Shown: positions 1 through 6,839 of the stretch, piece by piece
Layout of the letters: the number at the start of each line of letters is the position of its first letter
How positions within the stretch are numbered: the first letter of the stretch is position 1
Assembly (NCBI GenBank): GCA_964403465.1
Contig: CAYOFY010000017.1
Location: 1 to 23,532 of the forward strand
DNA length: 23,532 nucleotides
From: JAFGKM01 sp964403465
GTDB taxonomy: Bacteria > Ratteibacteria > UBA8468 > B48-G9 > JAFGKM01
Direction: 5' to 3'
Program-made: the position numbers and the translations under genes
The notes under the pieces: generated by a model
What the model was told of the DNA's origin: nothing
The model's database searches: none
Seen by the model: only the letters and a program-made list of their open reading frames with translations

Positions 1-31
1 AGCATCGTTAGCTTCGTTCGTCGGCTTCCTC

Positions 32-49
32 GACGTATAAACATACGTC
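32..49. repeat. Perfect short inverted repeat (hairpin)
   Basis: A GACGTAT arm at 32-38 pairs with ATACGTC at 43-49 around a four-base AAAC loop. It sits in a low-complexity, CG-rich stretch (roughly 1-100) that reads like a dispersed intergenic repeat. No T-run follows on either strand, so a terminator is not supported. Confidence 0.5.
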
Positions 50-201
50 TCGTTGCCGTCTCCTCGCTGCCTTGCTCACCGGCGAACTCATGACGGGGGT
101 TTTATCCTCTTTGTTTATTCCTTGCCGCCTTGCTATTTGGCGGATTTAAACCGGAAGTTGTATCCCTGTTACTGGATTTGAACCGATAACCTTCAAAAGG
201 G

Positions 202-226
202 CATGGGAAAAAGTATTTTTCCCATG
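202..226 (+). terminator. 11-bp perfect hairpin with T-rich tail
   Basis: CATGGGAAAAA at 202-212 is perfectly complementary to TTTTTCCCATG at 216-226, with a three-base loop. On the plus strand it is followed by TTTTCTTTATT, as in an intrinsic terminator, although the stem has few G-C pairs. On the minus strand, the direction of the upstream operon, no T-run follows. It could be a terminator for a plus-strand transcript from outside the window, or just a palindromic repeat. Confidence 0.35.
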
Positions 227-238
227 TTTTCTTTATTG

Positions 239-338
239 GGGGGTAGATTCAGGAAGGGGGAAACTCCCCCTCCTGAGGAGAGAGCGGTTCAAAGCGAACG
301 ACTGGTTAGCAGGTTCAAATCCTCTACGGCCTACTCCC
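239..338 (+). ncRNA. Possible structured RNA or degenerate tRNA-like element
   Basis: An 8-base segment at 239-246 (GGGGGTAG) can pair with 331-338 (CTACTCCC) with one G-U pair. Inside lies a strong hairpin, 249-254 with 271-276 and 256-260 with 266-270, and a T-arm-like GGTTCAAATCC at 311-321. The 8-bp closing stem and T-arm-like string recall tRNA, but no clean D-arm, anticodon arm or correctly spaced T stem can be folded. I therefore do not call a tRNA. It may be a decayed tRNA-derived repeat or an unrelated structured RNA. Confidence 0.25.
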
Positions 339-413
339 TGATTAATTTCATCCAGCGAGCTTTGTTGGCATCGTTCACCATCTGCTACTTGCCATATGCT
401 ATTTGCGTATTAT

Positions 414-1007
414 CTACTTGGTGAAGGAGATGAGGAAGAAGCTGTCATCATCAATGTCTGCAAGGAGCCTGAATCCGAACGACACAACAAAATTCCTGAA
501 AGAAGATATACATGGTATCACATCATGGCTTACGACAGGATGGGCTTTCCTGTGAACCCTATGGACGTGTTTCCTGCCGGTTGGATGCGAGATTACCAGA
601 ATTCCATCTTTTTTCAGTATCCTGTAGATCTCACGCAGGACGGCAGGTTTGTCTTCCAGGTGAGGATAGCAGTCGTTGACCATCACCCTGTCAAAGAAGT
701 TATCTTTGAAATCTGTCCTGTGGATGTCCCTTACGGAAGGATGAACACAATCCGGGTATTTCTTCTTCTCAAATTTTTCTATCATCTTCTCTGCGTAGTC
801 AATTGCAAAGATTTCAATTTCTCCGAATCCTTTTTCCAGTATATATGGAATCAAGATGCCTGTGCCCGTGCCCACGTCCAGTATTTTCTGATGGTTTCTT
901 ATGCGGGCTTCTTTGATAATTTTCCTGTATCTGGATGACGGCGCCGGTTTGTTCTTATCCCAGTTTTCAGCCAGTTCATTGAAAAAAAGTCTTTTGGCGG
1001 GAACCAT
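414..1007 (-). CDS. Class I SAM-dependent methyltransferase
   Basis: The 197-residue protein has the Rossmann-fold SAM-binding motif I, DVGTGTG, at residues 44-50, followed by the acidic strand FAIDYAEKM and a motif IV-like region around DRVMVNDCYPHLED. Its substrate cannot be read from the sequence. I chose the ATG at 1007 because AAAAGGA lies a few bases upstream. A longer reading from a TTG at 1046 is possible but less likely. The start overlaps the end of the ZnuB-type permease gene by 32 bases, so it is the last gene of the metal-transport operon and probably translationally coupled. A His-rich stretch (six His within the 21 residues from HPTGR to VVSH) stands out. The methyltransferase call is firm. 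A link to metals is only inferred from position. Confidence 0.85.
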   Translation of the reverse strand: MVPAKRLFFNELAENWDKNKPAPSSRYRKIIKEARIRNHQKILDVGTGTGILIPYILEKGFGEIEIFAIDYAEKMIEKFEKKKYPDCVHPSVRDIHRTDFKDNFFDRVMVNDCYPHLEDKPAVLREIYRILKKDGILVISHPTGRKHVHRVHRKAHPVVSHDVIPCISSFRNFVVSFGFRLLADIDDDSFFLISFTK

Positions 1008-1809
1008 TTCTTGTCCTTTTGGGTGAAAATATGACCGAAACCACAAAAATAATGCTGGAGACTATGACTATGCAGGCTCCTGCCGGCAGGTTGAGGATTG
1101 ACGCTACAAAAAGCCCGGCCCATCCTGATACGACGGCGAAAAATGTAGAGAGCAGATACATTTTTTTCATGCTGTATGTAATCTGGTAAGCCGCTGCGGC
1201 AGGATTTATTATGAGGGCAAATACGAGAAGGCCTCCTATGGATTTGAGCGTGGCGCTTACGGTGGCGCCGGTCAGGAAAAGCAGAAGGTAAAAGAAGATT
1301 GAGGCGGCGATACCGCTTGCTTTTGCGAGTTCGCGGTTGAAAATTACCGATTGGAGTTCCTTGTAGAACAATATTACTGTCAGAGACACAAGAATTGCCG
1401 TTGCGGCGAGCAGGAGAATATCCTGAATATTTACCGTAAGGACACTGCCCCACAGGAAACTCAAAGCCTGGCTTTTTGCTTCGGGTATGACACCCATAAA
1501 GAGAAAGGCGAGTCCGAGCGTTGAAGAAAAAATTATGCCTATGGATGTTTCCGGGTGTAATTGCCCCCTGTCGGATAAGGGGCCCAGTACCGCGCATGCG
1601 AGCAGGCTGAATATGAATGAAAACAATATGGGCGGTTTATCCAGAAGGATTGCAAGGAGAGCGCCTGCAAATGCGGCGTGGGATATGGCAACTCCGATGA
1701 AGGAAATCTGCATTATGACTATCCACACGCCTGCGATGCCGCAGGCAATCCCCGCCAGCAGGCAGGCAACCAGGGCTTTCTGAAAGAAAGCGAATCTAAT
1801 TAATTCCAT
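976..1809 (-). CDS. ABC-3 family metal transporter permease (ZnuB/MntB-type)
   Basis: The 277-residue, strongly hydrophobic protein has about eight membrane segments and the features of the ABC-3 permease family. The N-terminal part contains the typical ISFIGVAISHAAFAG segment and a GIIFSSTLGLAFLFMG-like helix follows. It would form the inner-membrane channel of a zinc, manganese or iron importer. Its ATG overlaps the 3' end of the ATPase gene by 14 bases, so the two are made together, and its own 3' end overlaps the methyltransferase gene. The metal cannot be decided from the permease. The protein looks full length. Confidence 0.9.
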   Translation of the reverse strand: MELIRFAFFQKALVACLLAGIACGIAGVWIVIMQISFIGVAISHAAFAGALLAILLDKPPILFSFIFSLLACAVLGPLSDRGQLHPETSIGIIFSSTLGLAFLFMGVIPEAKSQALSFLWGSVLTVNIQDILLLAATAILVSLTVILFYKELQSVIFNRELAKASGIAASIFFYLLLFLTGATVSATLKSIGGLLVFALIINPAAAAYQITYSMKKMYLLSTFFAVVSGWAGLFVASILNLPAGACIVIVSSIIFVVSVIFSPKRTRNGSRQKTFFQ

Positions 1810-2524
1810 CGGATATTCTCACCTTCTTGAGAAATTCTTCCGTTTCTCCGTCAAAGATTATTTTCCCTTCCTCCATCCATATAACCCTTGAACAAAGCCG
1901 TTGTATCATTTCTATATTGTGAGAGACTATAAGTGTGGTAAGATTTTGGGTTTTGTGCGCATCCTTTATTGTCCCGGTGAAACTGCTTACCATATCTCTG
2001 TCGAGCCATGCAAATATCTCGTCAAGCAGCATAATCTCGGGCTCCTGTATCAGCGCACGCGCTATCAGAACCCTTTTCTTCTCACCGCCGGAGAGCTGCC
2101 CGAATGGTTTTTTCAGTATGTGGTCTATTTCCAGAAGGGAAGAGATTTTTTCCAGCATATTTTTTTCATTGTCTCCGACAGAGCTGAGATATCCCATCTT
2201 ACCGTATCTACCCATGAGTATGACTTCCTCCGAGATTACGGGAAGTTTGGGGTCAATATCAAAGTGCTGGGGGACATATCCGACCTTTCTTCTTAAATTA
2301 TTTTCAGTGAAAATATTGAATTTTATTCCGTCTATGACAACCCTTCCTTCAGGGATCTTTGCAATTCCGTTTATGGCGCACAGAAGGGTGGTTTTGCCCG
2401 AACCGTTGGGCCCGAATATTCCTGCAAGTTCTCCTTCTTCTATATTGAGGGACAGGTTTCTGATAATGGTTTCCGTCAGGTAGCCCACGGACACGTTAAT
2501 CAGCTGGATTTTTGGAGTTTTCAT
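1796..2524 (-). CDS. Metal ABC transporter ATP-binding protein (ZnuC-type)
   Basis: This 242-residue ATPase has Walker A GPNGSGKT at residues 38-45, a Q-loop in VGYVPQ, the signature LSGGEKKR, Walker B IMLLDE and the switch histidine in LIVSHN. Best family fit is the ZnuC/MntA group that pairs with ABC-3 permeases, and the neighbouring genes agree. It would energise metal uptake at the cytoplasmic face of the inner membrane. Its 5' end overlaps the binding-protein gene by 29 bases and its 3' end overlaps the permease by 14. All key residues are present, so it should be active. Confidence 0.93.
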   Translation of the reverse strand: MKTPKIQLINVSVGYLTETIIRNLSLNIEEGELAGIFGPNGSGKTTLLCAINGIAKIPEGRVVIDGIKFNIFTENNLRRKVGYVPQHFDIDPKLPVISEEVILMGRYGKMGYLSSVGDNEKNMLEKISSLLEIDHILKKPFGQLSGGEKKRVLIARALIQEPEIMLLDEIFAWLDRDMVSSFTGTIKDAHKTQNLTTLIVSHNIEMIQRLCSRVIWMEEGKIIFDGETEEFLKKVRISDGIN

Positions 2525-3326
2525 AGACGGTTATTATCCTCTTTGCGTTTTCATACAACGTCTGCCGGAGTGTTGGAGTTCCAGGGAAAACCCCGGGAAA
2601 ATTTGATATTGCAAGATGCGAAATTCCCAGTTCATCTGAAAAAATCTTCCCGGTGTCCGGCCCCGCCTGCAGATTATCAATCACCATGCGTACATTTCTC
2701 GCCCTGGAGACAGCCATCAGGTTTTTAATGGACGAGGGGGTTAATTCTTCCTTGCGGCCGTAGGTTGCAACAACATCAAAGCCGATGTATTCAAGTATTT
2801 CCTTTATATGGTCATTGCATATTACCGGGATTCCTCTAATATTCTTTTCTGCTGCGAGTTTTTTTATCTCCCTGTCCGTTCTGTTTATTTCCTCTTCCGC
2901 TTTCTTGATGTTTTTTGCAAATAAAATTCCGTATTGCGGAAATCTGTCGGAGAGTATCGTTGAGATTTCCCTATATACCTGCTTTTGTACATCGGGAACA
3001 AGCCAGTTATCCTCTATCCCGATAATAACAGGGGCAAAATGCGGGTTCTTGACAGATCCTGTTATCTGGCCGAGGTATTCCTCATAACCGTGTGCCAGAA
3101 GGATGCCGGTTTTCTCTATGGTTTTGAGGTCGTTGGTTTTCAAATCAAAATGACCGGGGCATGAACCCGGAGGAACAAGCGTCGCTGTTTCAATTCTCCC
3201 CTTTGCTATGTCATTTATAACCGAGGAAATCAGGCTGGTTGTTGCGGCCAGGTCCTGTCCGCTGGCAAATACTTCTGTTATCAGCAAAAGTCCCGATAGA
3301 ACAATTCTCAAAAAATATTTTTTCAT
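2496..3326 (-). CDS. Metal ABC transporter substrate-binding protein (ZnuA/TroA-type)
   Basis: The 276-residue protein begins with a hydrophobic signal peptide (about residues 1-22, ending near FASG), so it is exported to the periplasm. It belongs to the cluster A-I metal-binding proteins. The first metal ligand region is an unusual PGSCPGHFD with His59, where many ZnuA proteins have a DPHxYEP-type motif. Further candidate ligands are His79 and the histidine in VICNDHIKE. It lacks the His-rich loop common in zinc-specific ZnuA. The ATG is preceded by AGAGGAAA at good spacing. It is the first gene of the four-gene operon. Zinc or manganese is likely, but the metal is not settled. Confidence 0.88.
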   Translation of the reverse strand: MKKYFLRIVLSGLLLITEVFASGQDLAATTSLISSVINDIAKGRIETATLVPPGSCPGHFDLKTNDLKTIEKTGILLAHGYEEYLGQITGSVKNPHFAPVIIGIEDNWLVPDVQKQVYREISTILSDRFPQYGILFAKNIKKAEEEINRTDREIKKLAAEKNIRGIPVICNDHIKEILEYIGFDVVATYGRKEELTPSSIKNLMAVSRARNVRMVIDNLQAGPDTGKIFSDELGISHLAISNFPGVFPGTPTLRQTLYENAKRIITVYENSKNPAD

Positions 3327-3348
3327 TTCTTATTTCCTCTTTCAGGTT

Positions 3349-3392
3349 GAGATTGCCCCGAGCCGGTAAAATCGGCCCTCGCAATGACAAGA
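3349..3392. repeat. Dispersed repeat, copy 1 (GAGATTGCC...CTCGCAATGACAAG family)
   Basis: The ends GAGATTGCC and CTCGCAATGACAAG match the second half of the repeat at 5582-5617, while the interior differs. The shared ends with a variable middle are typical of a short mobile intergenic repeat. It lies just upstream of the metal-transport operon. Confidence 0.6.
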
Positions 3393-3400
3393 AATGTCAT
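3384..3400. promoter_or_regulatory. ATGACA-N5-TGTCAT dyad upstream of the metal operon
   Basis: A perfect 6-bp inverted repeat with a five-base spacer lies 58 bases upstream of the ZnuA-type start codon. Dyads of this size serve as operators for metal-sensing repressors, so a role is possible. However, its left half is also the end of a dispersed repeat, which weakens the case, and no clear -35/-10 pair adjoins it. Confidence 0.2.
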
Positions 3401-3418
3401 CTCACGTTTCACTTTTTC

Positions 3419-3468
3419 CCCTCACCCTGCATCCTCTCCCCCAAGGGGAGAGGAATTCAAGGTGAGGG
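3419..3468. repeat. Nested palindromic intergenic repeat
   Basis: The outer arms CCCTCACC (3419-3426) and GGTGAGGG (3461-3468) and the inner arms CCTCTCCCC (3433-3441) and GGGGAGAGG (3445-3453) form a long nearly continuous hairpin. It begins directly after the stop of the prepilin gene, in the position where a terminator would sit, but no T-run follows. The form is that of a REP-like dispersed palindrome. Confidence 0.65.
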
Positions 3469-3474
3469 CGGCAG

Positions 3475-4245
3475 TTAATAGGATGTATCCCAGTATTCAC
3501 GCCATTTCGGTGCTATGACGGTTCCTGCAGAGCCGCTTCCGTCAGCGTTGCTGTGGTATTCTTCAGGGCGCATCCATTTCACGCTTCCGTCGCCGAAAAG
3601 CAGGTTACTCCCGCCCGAATGAATACGCACGACAGCCCAGTGTGATGTAACGCCTCCGGATATTTCCATTAAATCAGGGCTTAGAACTCCATCTGCCGAA
3701 TATGGAGGACCCGCGTTGCATCCTCCCCGTCCGTCTGATGGCCGTCCCCAGTCAAGGACCAGGATTTTTTCTGAAATGTTTCTTATCCGACCCTCTTTTG
3801 TGCCAACGAAACCCGTGTAAATTCCGGAACCTGTATTATATCCCTGTCCCCAGTACCAGTTGGGTATCTGTTTCCTGCTCGGGCATTTGCATATTTTACC
3901 ACGCATATCACCTGATACATATACCCATAGTTTTGTTTTCCAGTTGGGGTTGTCAGGGTATCGTTCCTCGAAATCAAGTTTGTACATTTCAAATGAGATT
4001 CCAACCTGTTTGAGATTGCTCATACATACAGCACTTCTGGCACGTTCTCTTGCCTGGCTTAACGCAGGCAGAAGCATCGCTGCGAGAATTGCCATGATAG
4101 CGGTTACCACCAGCAATTCTATCAGGGTGAAGCCGCAGCGTACAGCGTGCTTTTTGTAGCGGTGGCATTTATGCCACGGTTTTTGTGCGATAAATCGCAC
4201 CGCTACAATCTGCGCTATTTTGTCTGCCATGCTGTTTCTATACAT
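3475..4245 (-). CDS. Prepilin-type N-terminal methylation domain protein, H-x9-DG type
   Basis: The 256-residue protein has a type IV prepilin/pseudopilin cleavage site and helix, GFTLIELLVVTAIMAILAAM, starting near residue 38, followed by the LLPALSQARERAR spine. The C-terminal part carries HSGGSNLLFGDG, the H-x9-DG motif of PVC-type pseudopilin-like (DUF1559-related) proteins. Such proteins are anchored in the inner membrane and processed by a prepilin peptidase. Their role in surface structures or secretion is not settled. The leader before the cleavage site is unusually long at about 37 residues and is partly encoded by a dispersed palindromic repeat (4155-4207). The ATG at 4245 is supported by GAGG five bases upstream and a strong promoter. 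It is monocistronic. Confidence 0.87.
   Translation of the reverse strand: MYRNSMADKIAQIVAVRFIAQKPWHKCHRYKKHAVRCGFTLIELLVVTAIMAILAAMLLPALSQARERARSAVCMSNLKQVGISFEMYKLDFEERYPDNPNWKTKLWVYVSGDMRGKICKCPSRKQIPNWYWGQGYNTGSGIYTGFVGTKEGRIRNISEKILVLDWGRPSDGRGGCNAGPPYSADGVLSPDLMEISGGVTSHWAVVRIHSGGSNLLFGDGSVKWMRPEEYHSNADGSGSAGTVIAPKWREYWDTSY
4155..4207. repeat. Dispersed palindromic repeat inside the prepilin leader codons
   Basis: TGTAGCGGTG at 4155-4164 and CACCGCTACA at 4198-4207 are perfect inverted arms. Two inner small hairpins, GGCATTTATGCC and TGCGATAAATCGCA, lie between them. The nested architecture is that of a mobile intergenic repeat rather than of coding sequence, yet it reads in frame through the leader of the prepilin gene. 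Confidence 0.75.
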
Positions 4246-4274
4246 TCCATCCTCATTTTTTATTGAGTGTTACT

Positions 4275-4303
4275 ATTTTACTGAAAGTGCTACTGATTGT
4301 CAA
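4275..4303 (-). promoter_or_regulatory. Sigma-70-like promoter for the prepilin gene
   Basis: On the minus strand TTGACA (4303-4298) is a perfect -35 box, separated by 17 bases from TAAAAT (4280-4275), a five-of-six -10 box. Transcription would start near 4268, giving a short leader that contains the GAGG ribosome binding site before the ATG at 4245. Confidence 0.6.
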
Positions 4304-4339
4304 GAACATTACGATAAATGCCTTTCAACCCGGGAATGC

Positions 4340-4367
4340 TTGCAGTTTTTTGCGGGAATATTATAAT
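4340..4367 (+). promoter_or_regulatory. Sigma-70-like promoter for the FAD oxidoreductase gene
   Basis: A perfect TATAAT lies at 4362-4367, 16 bases after a weak -35 box TTGCAG at 4340-4345. Transcription starting near 4374 would leave a very short leader that includes AGGAGGG before the GTG at 4390. The placement argues against the upstream ATG at 4318 as the start. Confidence 0.5.
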
Positions 4368-4389
4368 TAGGAACATAGAGGAGGGTTTT

Positions 4390-5502
4390 GTGGAATGCGA
4401 GTTTGACGTAATCATTATCGGGGCCGGGGTTGTGGGCCTTGCCATAGGGAGAGAACTTGCGCGGGCCGGTTATGCCACAGGTATTCTTGAGAAGAATCCA
4501 AAATACGGAGTGGAGACAAGTTCAAGAAACAGCGAAGTAATACACAGCGGAATTCATTATGACCAGGGCTCTCTCAAGGCAAAACTATGCGTTGAAGGCA
4601 ACAGCATGCTTTATGAATTCTGCAGAAAGCATAATATTTTGCACCGGAAGGCGGGCAAGATTACGGTTGCAGTGAAGGAGGATGAACAGTCCGAACTTGA
4701 AAAACTATATGACGCGGGTATCGCCAACGGTGTGAACGAAATGATGCTGCTTTCTGCAAAGGATGTCAGGAAAAGACTCCCTGAAGTGCAATGCGTATCC
4801 GGGCTTTTTACCGGAACCAGCGGAATACTCAATGTCCACATGCTTATGGACTGTTTGTACAGCGAGTTTGCCGGCAACGAAGGTTTGACAGGGTGCGGAG
4901 AGAAGGTTGTCGGTATTGATTATGGCGATGGAGGTTACACCGTTTATGTGGAAAGTGATCCTTTACAGAATTATTCGACGAGGATTCTTATTAACTGCGC
5001 GGGTTTATTTGCAGATAAAATTTCGGGAATGCTCGGTATAGAGTATAATCTTCACTGGGCGAAGGGAGACTATTTTTCAATAGAGCAGAAGTTCCCTGTA
5101 GAAACACTCGTCTATCCCGTACCCGGGAAGGATTCTCTGGGAATCCATCTGACCCCAAAAATGGGCGGGGGGCTGAGGGCGGGACCTGATATTGAGTATG
5201 TGGAGAAAAAAGATTCTCCATATCCTGATGAAAAAACAATGAGCAGTTATAGAGTTGAGGAGAACAAGAGGGGATTCTTTTACGGGGAGGTAAAGAGATA
5301 TCTGCCGGCATTGAAGGAGGATGCGCTGTCTCCGGAGATGTACGGGATAAGGGCGAAGTTGCAGGGACCGTCCGACGGGTTCAAGGATTTTGTGATAAAA
5401 GAGGAAAGACCTGGTTTCATAAACCTTGTGGGGATTGAATCTCCTGGTCTTACCAGTTGCCTTGCCATTGCGAGGTATGTAAGAGAGATGGTGAAAAAAT
5501 AG
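4390..5502 (+). CDS. lhgO: L-2-hydroxyglutarate oxidase-like FAD-dependent oxidoreductase
   Basis: The 370-residue flavoprotein has the dinucleotide-binding motif GAGVVG at residues 11-16 and the ribose-binding acid near residue 34. It then shows SSRNSEVIHSGIHY, the hallmark of the L-2-hydroxyglutarate oxidase branch of the DAO family. The C-terminal GIRAKLQ and LVGIESPGLTSCLAIA segments are also characteristic. It would oxidise L-2-hydroxyglutarate or a related 2-hydroxyacid, passing electrons to the quinone pool or to oxygen. I chose the GTG at 4390 because of AGGAGGG six bases upstream and a TATAAT box at 4362. The in-frame ATG at 4318 would add 24 residues ahead of the usual N-terminus. 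It stands alone, with the sugar operon 146 bases downstream. Confidence 0.85.
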   Translation: MECEFDVIIIGAGVVGLAIGRELARAGYATGILEKNPKYGVETSSRNSEVIHSGIHYDQGSLKAKLCVEGNSMLYEFCRKHNILHRKAGKITVAVKEDEQSELEKLYDAGIANGVNEMMLLSAKDVRKRLPEVQCVSGLFTGTSGILNVHMLMDCLYSEFAGNEGLTGCGEKVVGIDYGDGGYTVYVESDPLQNYSTRILINCAGLFADKISGMLGIEYNLHWAKGDYFSIEQKFPVETLVYPVPGKDSLGIHLTPKMGGGLRAGPDIEYVEKKDSPYPDEKTMSSYRVEENKRGFFYGEVKRYLPALKEDALSPEMYGIRAKLQGPSDGFKDFVIKEERPGFINLVGIESPGLTSCLAIARYVREMVKK

Positions 5503-5518
5503 ATTGGATACCCAATTT

Positions 5519-5617
5519 CTTGTCATTGCGAGGAGCGTAGTATGCGACGCGGCAATCTCCGACTTCTCCGTGCCTGTCATTGAGATTGCCACGTGAAATA
5601 CACTCGCAATGACAAGG
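5519..5617. repeat. Dispersed repeat in inverted pair (CTTGTCATTGCGAG family)
   Basis: A left arm at 5519-5560 starts CTTGTCATTGCGAG and ends GGCAATCTC. A right arm at 5582-5617 starts GAGATTGCC and ends CTCGCAATGACAAGG, the reverse complement of the left arm's ends. The arms have different interiors. The right arm also matches the copy at 3349-3392. The structure is a pair of small mobile repeats between the oxidoreductase gene and the sugar operon. Confidence 0.7.
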
Positions 5618-5648
5618 AAGGTCGAATCTATGAAAAGGAGAAGGGAAG

Positions 5649-6839
5649 ATGGATAGAGGAATACTGGGAAATCTGTGCAGCGTGAAGAAGGCGGTATCAA
5701 AAAGATTTTCAAGTTATGATGTAAGCGGACGAAATCATGACAGCTGGAAGATTGATGCTGGGAAAGCGAGGACGCTTGCGGAGATAGATGGCCCCGGCTG
5801 CATCACGCACATATGGATGACGCAGGGTGGAAGGCCCTTTCTTTACAGGGAAGTACTTCTGAGAGTTTTCTGGGACGGAGAAAAGAATCCCAGCATCAAC
5901 GTACCTCTGGGGGACTTTTTCTGCCTGGGTCACTCGCTGGTAAATTCTTTCTGCAGTCTTCCATTTACCGCGTCCGCTGACCACGTCCTGCACTACAGGT
6001 TCGGTGCTGGATGCGCCTTGAACTGTTATCTTCAGATGCCTTTCCGCAAACACGCAAAGGTGGAACTTGTCAACGAGGGAAAGGAAGACCACGGACAGTA
6101 TTTCTACATTGACTATGAAACATACGATAGACAATTTGAGGATGATGTTGCCTATCTGCATGCACTCTGGAGAAGAGAAAACCCCACGCCTGGATGGGGT
6201 GGTGGTGTGAGGGTTAACACGACGGAGGCAAACGTGGTCAACAAGGAGAAAGTCGCATACAACAATAACTACGTAATCCTTGAGGCCGAAGGAAAAGGGC
6301 ATTACATAGGGTGTAATATTTCAGTGACGAATTTTCACGGCACCTGGTGGGGCGAGGGAGATGATATGATATGGGTTGATGGTTACAAATGGCCTCCTGA
6401 CCTTCACGGAACAGGAAGCGAGGATTATTTCAACCAGGCATGGGGTATGCAGAATAACGCATATCTCTTTAACGGCTCTTCAATTTTTGAGGGCAAAACC
6501 GTGTATGACCACGGCCTTTATGACGGACAAAGACGGGGAGGATACCAGACATCCTATAATTTCCACCTGACCAATCCCGTGCACTTCAAGAAGTCCATAA
6601 AGGCAACCATTGAACACGGGCATGGCAACCACACGGCGAATGACTATTCTTCCACCGCATACTGGTACCAGATTGAACCGCACAGGAGATTCGACATACT
6701 GCCGGTAAGCAAGAGGCTTCCGGTATTACTGGAATTCATCAATCCGAAGGAGCTGCAGACACCGAAAAGAGCAATGATAATTACCCCTGAGATGAAAGGG
6801 ATAAGGAATAAAGTTGCGAGAGGAGGGAAGAAAAGATGA
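5649..6839 (+). CDS. DUF2961 / GH172-type glycoside hydrolase
   Basis: The 396-residue protein matches the DUF2961 family, now GH172, known for difructose-anhydride and alpha-D-fructofuranosidase or D-arabinofuranosidase activity on furanosides. Signature segments include the N-terminal SSYDVSGRNHDSWKI, the mid-protein WWGEGDDMIWVDG (Glu236) and GTGSEDYFNQAWG (Glu258). The two glutamates sit where the catalytic pair is expected. There is no signal peptide, so it should act in the cytoplasm on imported oligosaccharides. The ATG is preceded by GGAGAAGGGA. Its stop overlaps the next ATG, making a three-gene operon. The exact sugar is unknown. Confidence 0.88.
   Translation: MDRGILGNLCSVKKAVSKRFSSYDVSGRNHDSWKIDAGKARTLAEIDGPGCITHIWMTQGGRPFLYREVLLRVFWDGEKNPSINVPLGDFFCLGHSLVNSFCSLPFTASADHVLHYRFGAGCALNCYLQMPFRKHAKVELVNEGKEDHGQYFYIDYETYDRQFEDDVAYLHALWRRENPTPGWGGGVRVNTTEANVVNKEKVAYNNNYVILEAEGKGHYIGCNISVTNFHGTWWGEGDDMIWVDGYKWPPDLHGTGSEDYFNQAWGMQNNAYLFNGSSIFEGKTVYDHGLYDGQRRGGYQTSYNFHLTNPVHFKKSIKATIEHGHGNHTANDYSSTAYWYQIEPHRRFDILPVSKRLPVLLEFINPKELQTPKRAMIITPEMKGIRNKVARGGKKR

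Larger units (their letters stand above)
1..413. other. Intergenic region, no convincing gene, rich in dyads
   Basis: The stretch lies beyond the stop codon of the methyltransferase gene and shows no ORF with protein-like composition. It contains three inverted repeats (32-49, 202-226 and 249-276) and two tRNA T-arm-like strings in opposite orientations (about 172-182 and 311-321). A 28-codon ORF on the minus strand covers roughly 92-6, but it is repeat-like and has no recognisable product. The composition suggests a repeat or structured-RNA region rather than a gene. Confidence 0.5.

Noticed and set aside
160..340. Two tRNA genes suggested by GGTTCAAATCC-like T loops
   Set aside because: Neither string has a matching acceptor stem at ordinary spacing, and the T stems contain mismatches.
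203..424. 73-codon plus-strand ORF
   Set aside because: It runs through hairpin and repeat sequence, has no ribosome binding site and has no protein-like pattern.
396..938. 180-codon plus-strand ORF
   Set aside because: It is antisense to the methyltransferase gene and shows no known domain.
899..1597. 232-codon minus-strand ORF
   Set aside because: It lies in another frame of the permease and methyltransferase genes, which have clear family matches.
5077..5712. 211-codon minus-strand ORF
   Set aside because: It is antisense to the FAD oxidoreductase gene and runs through the dispersed repeat.
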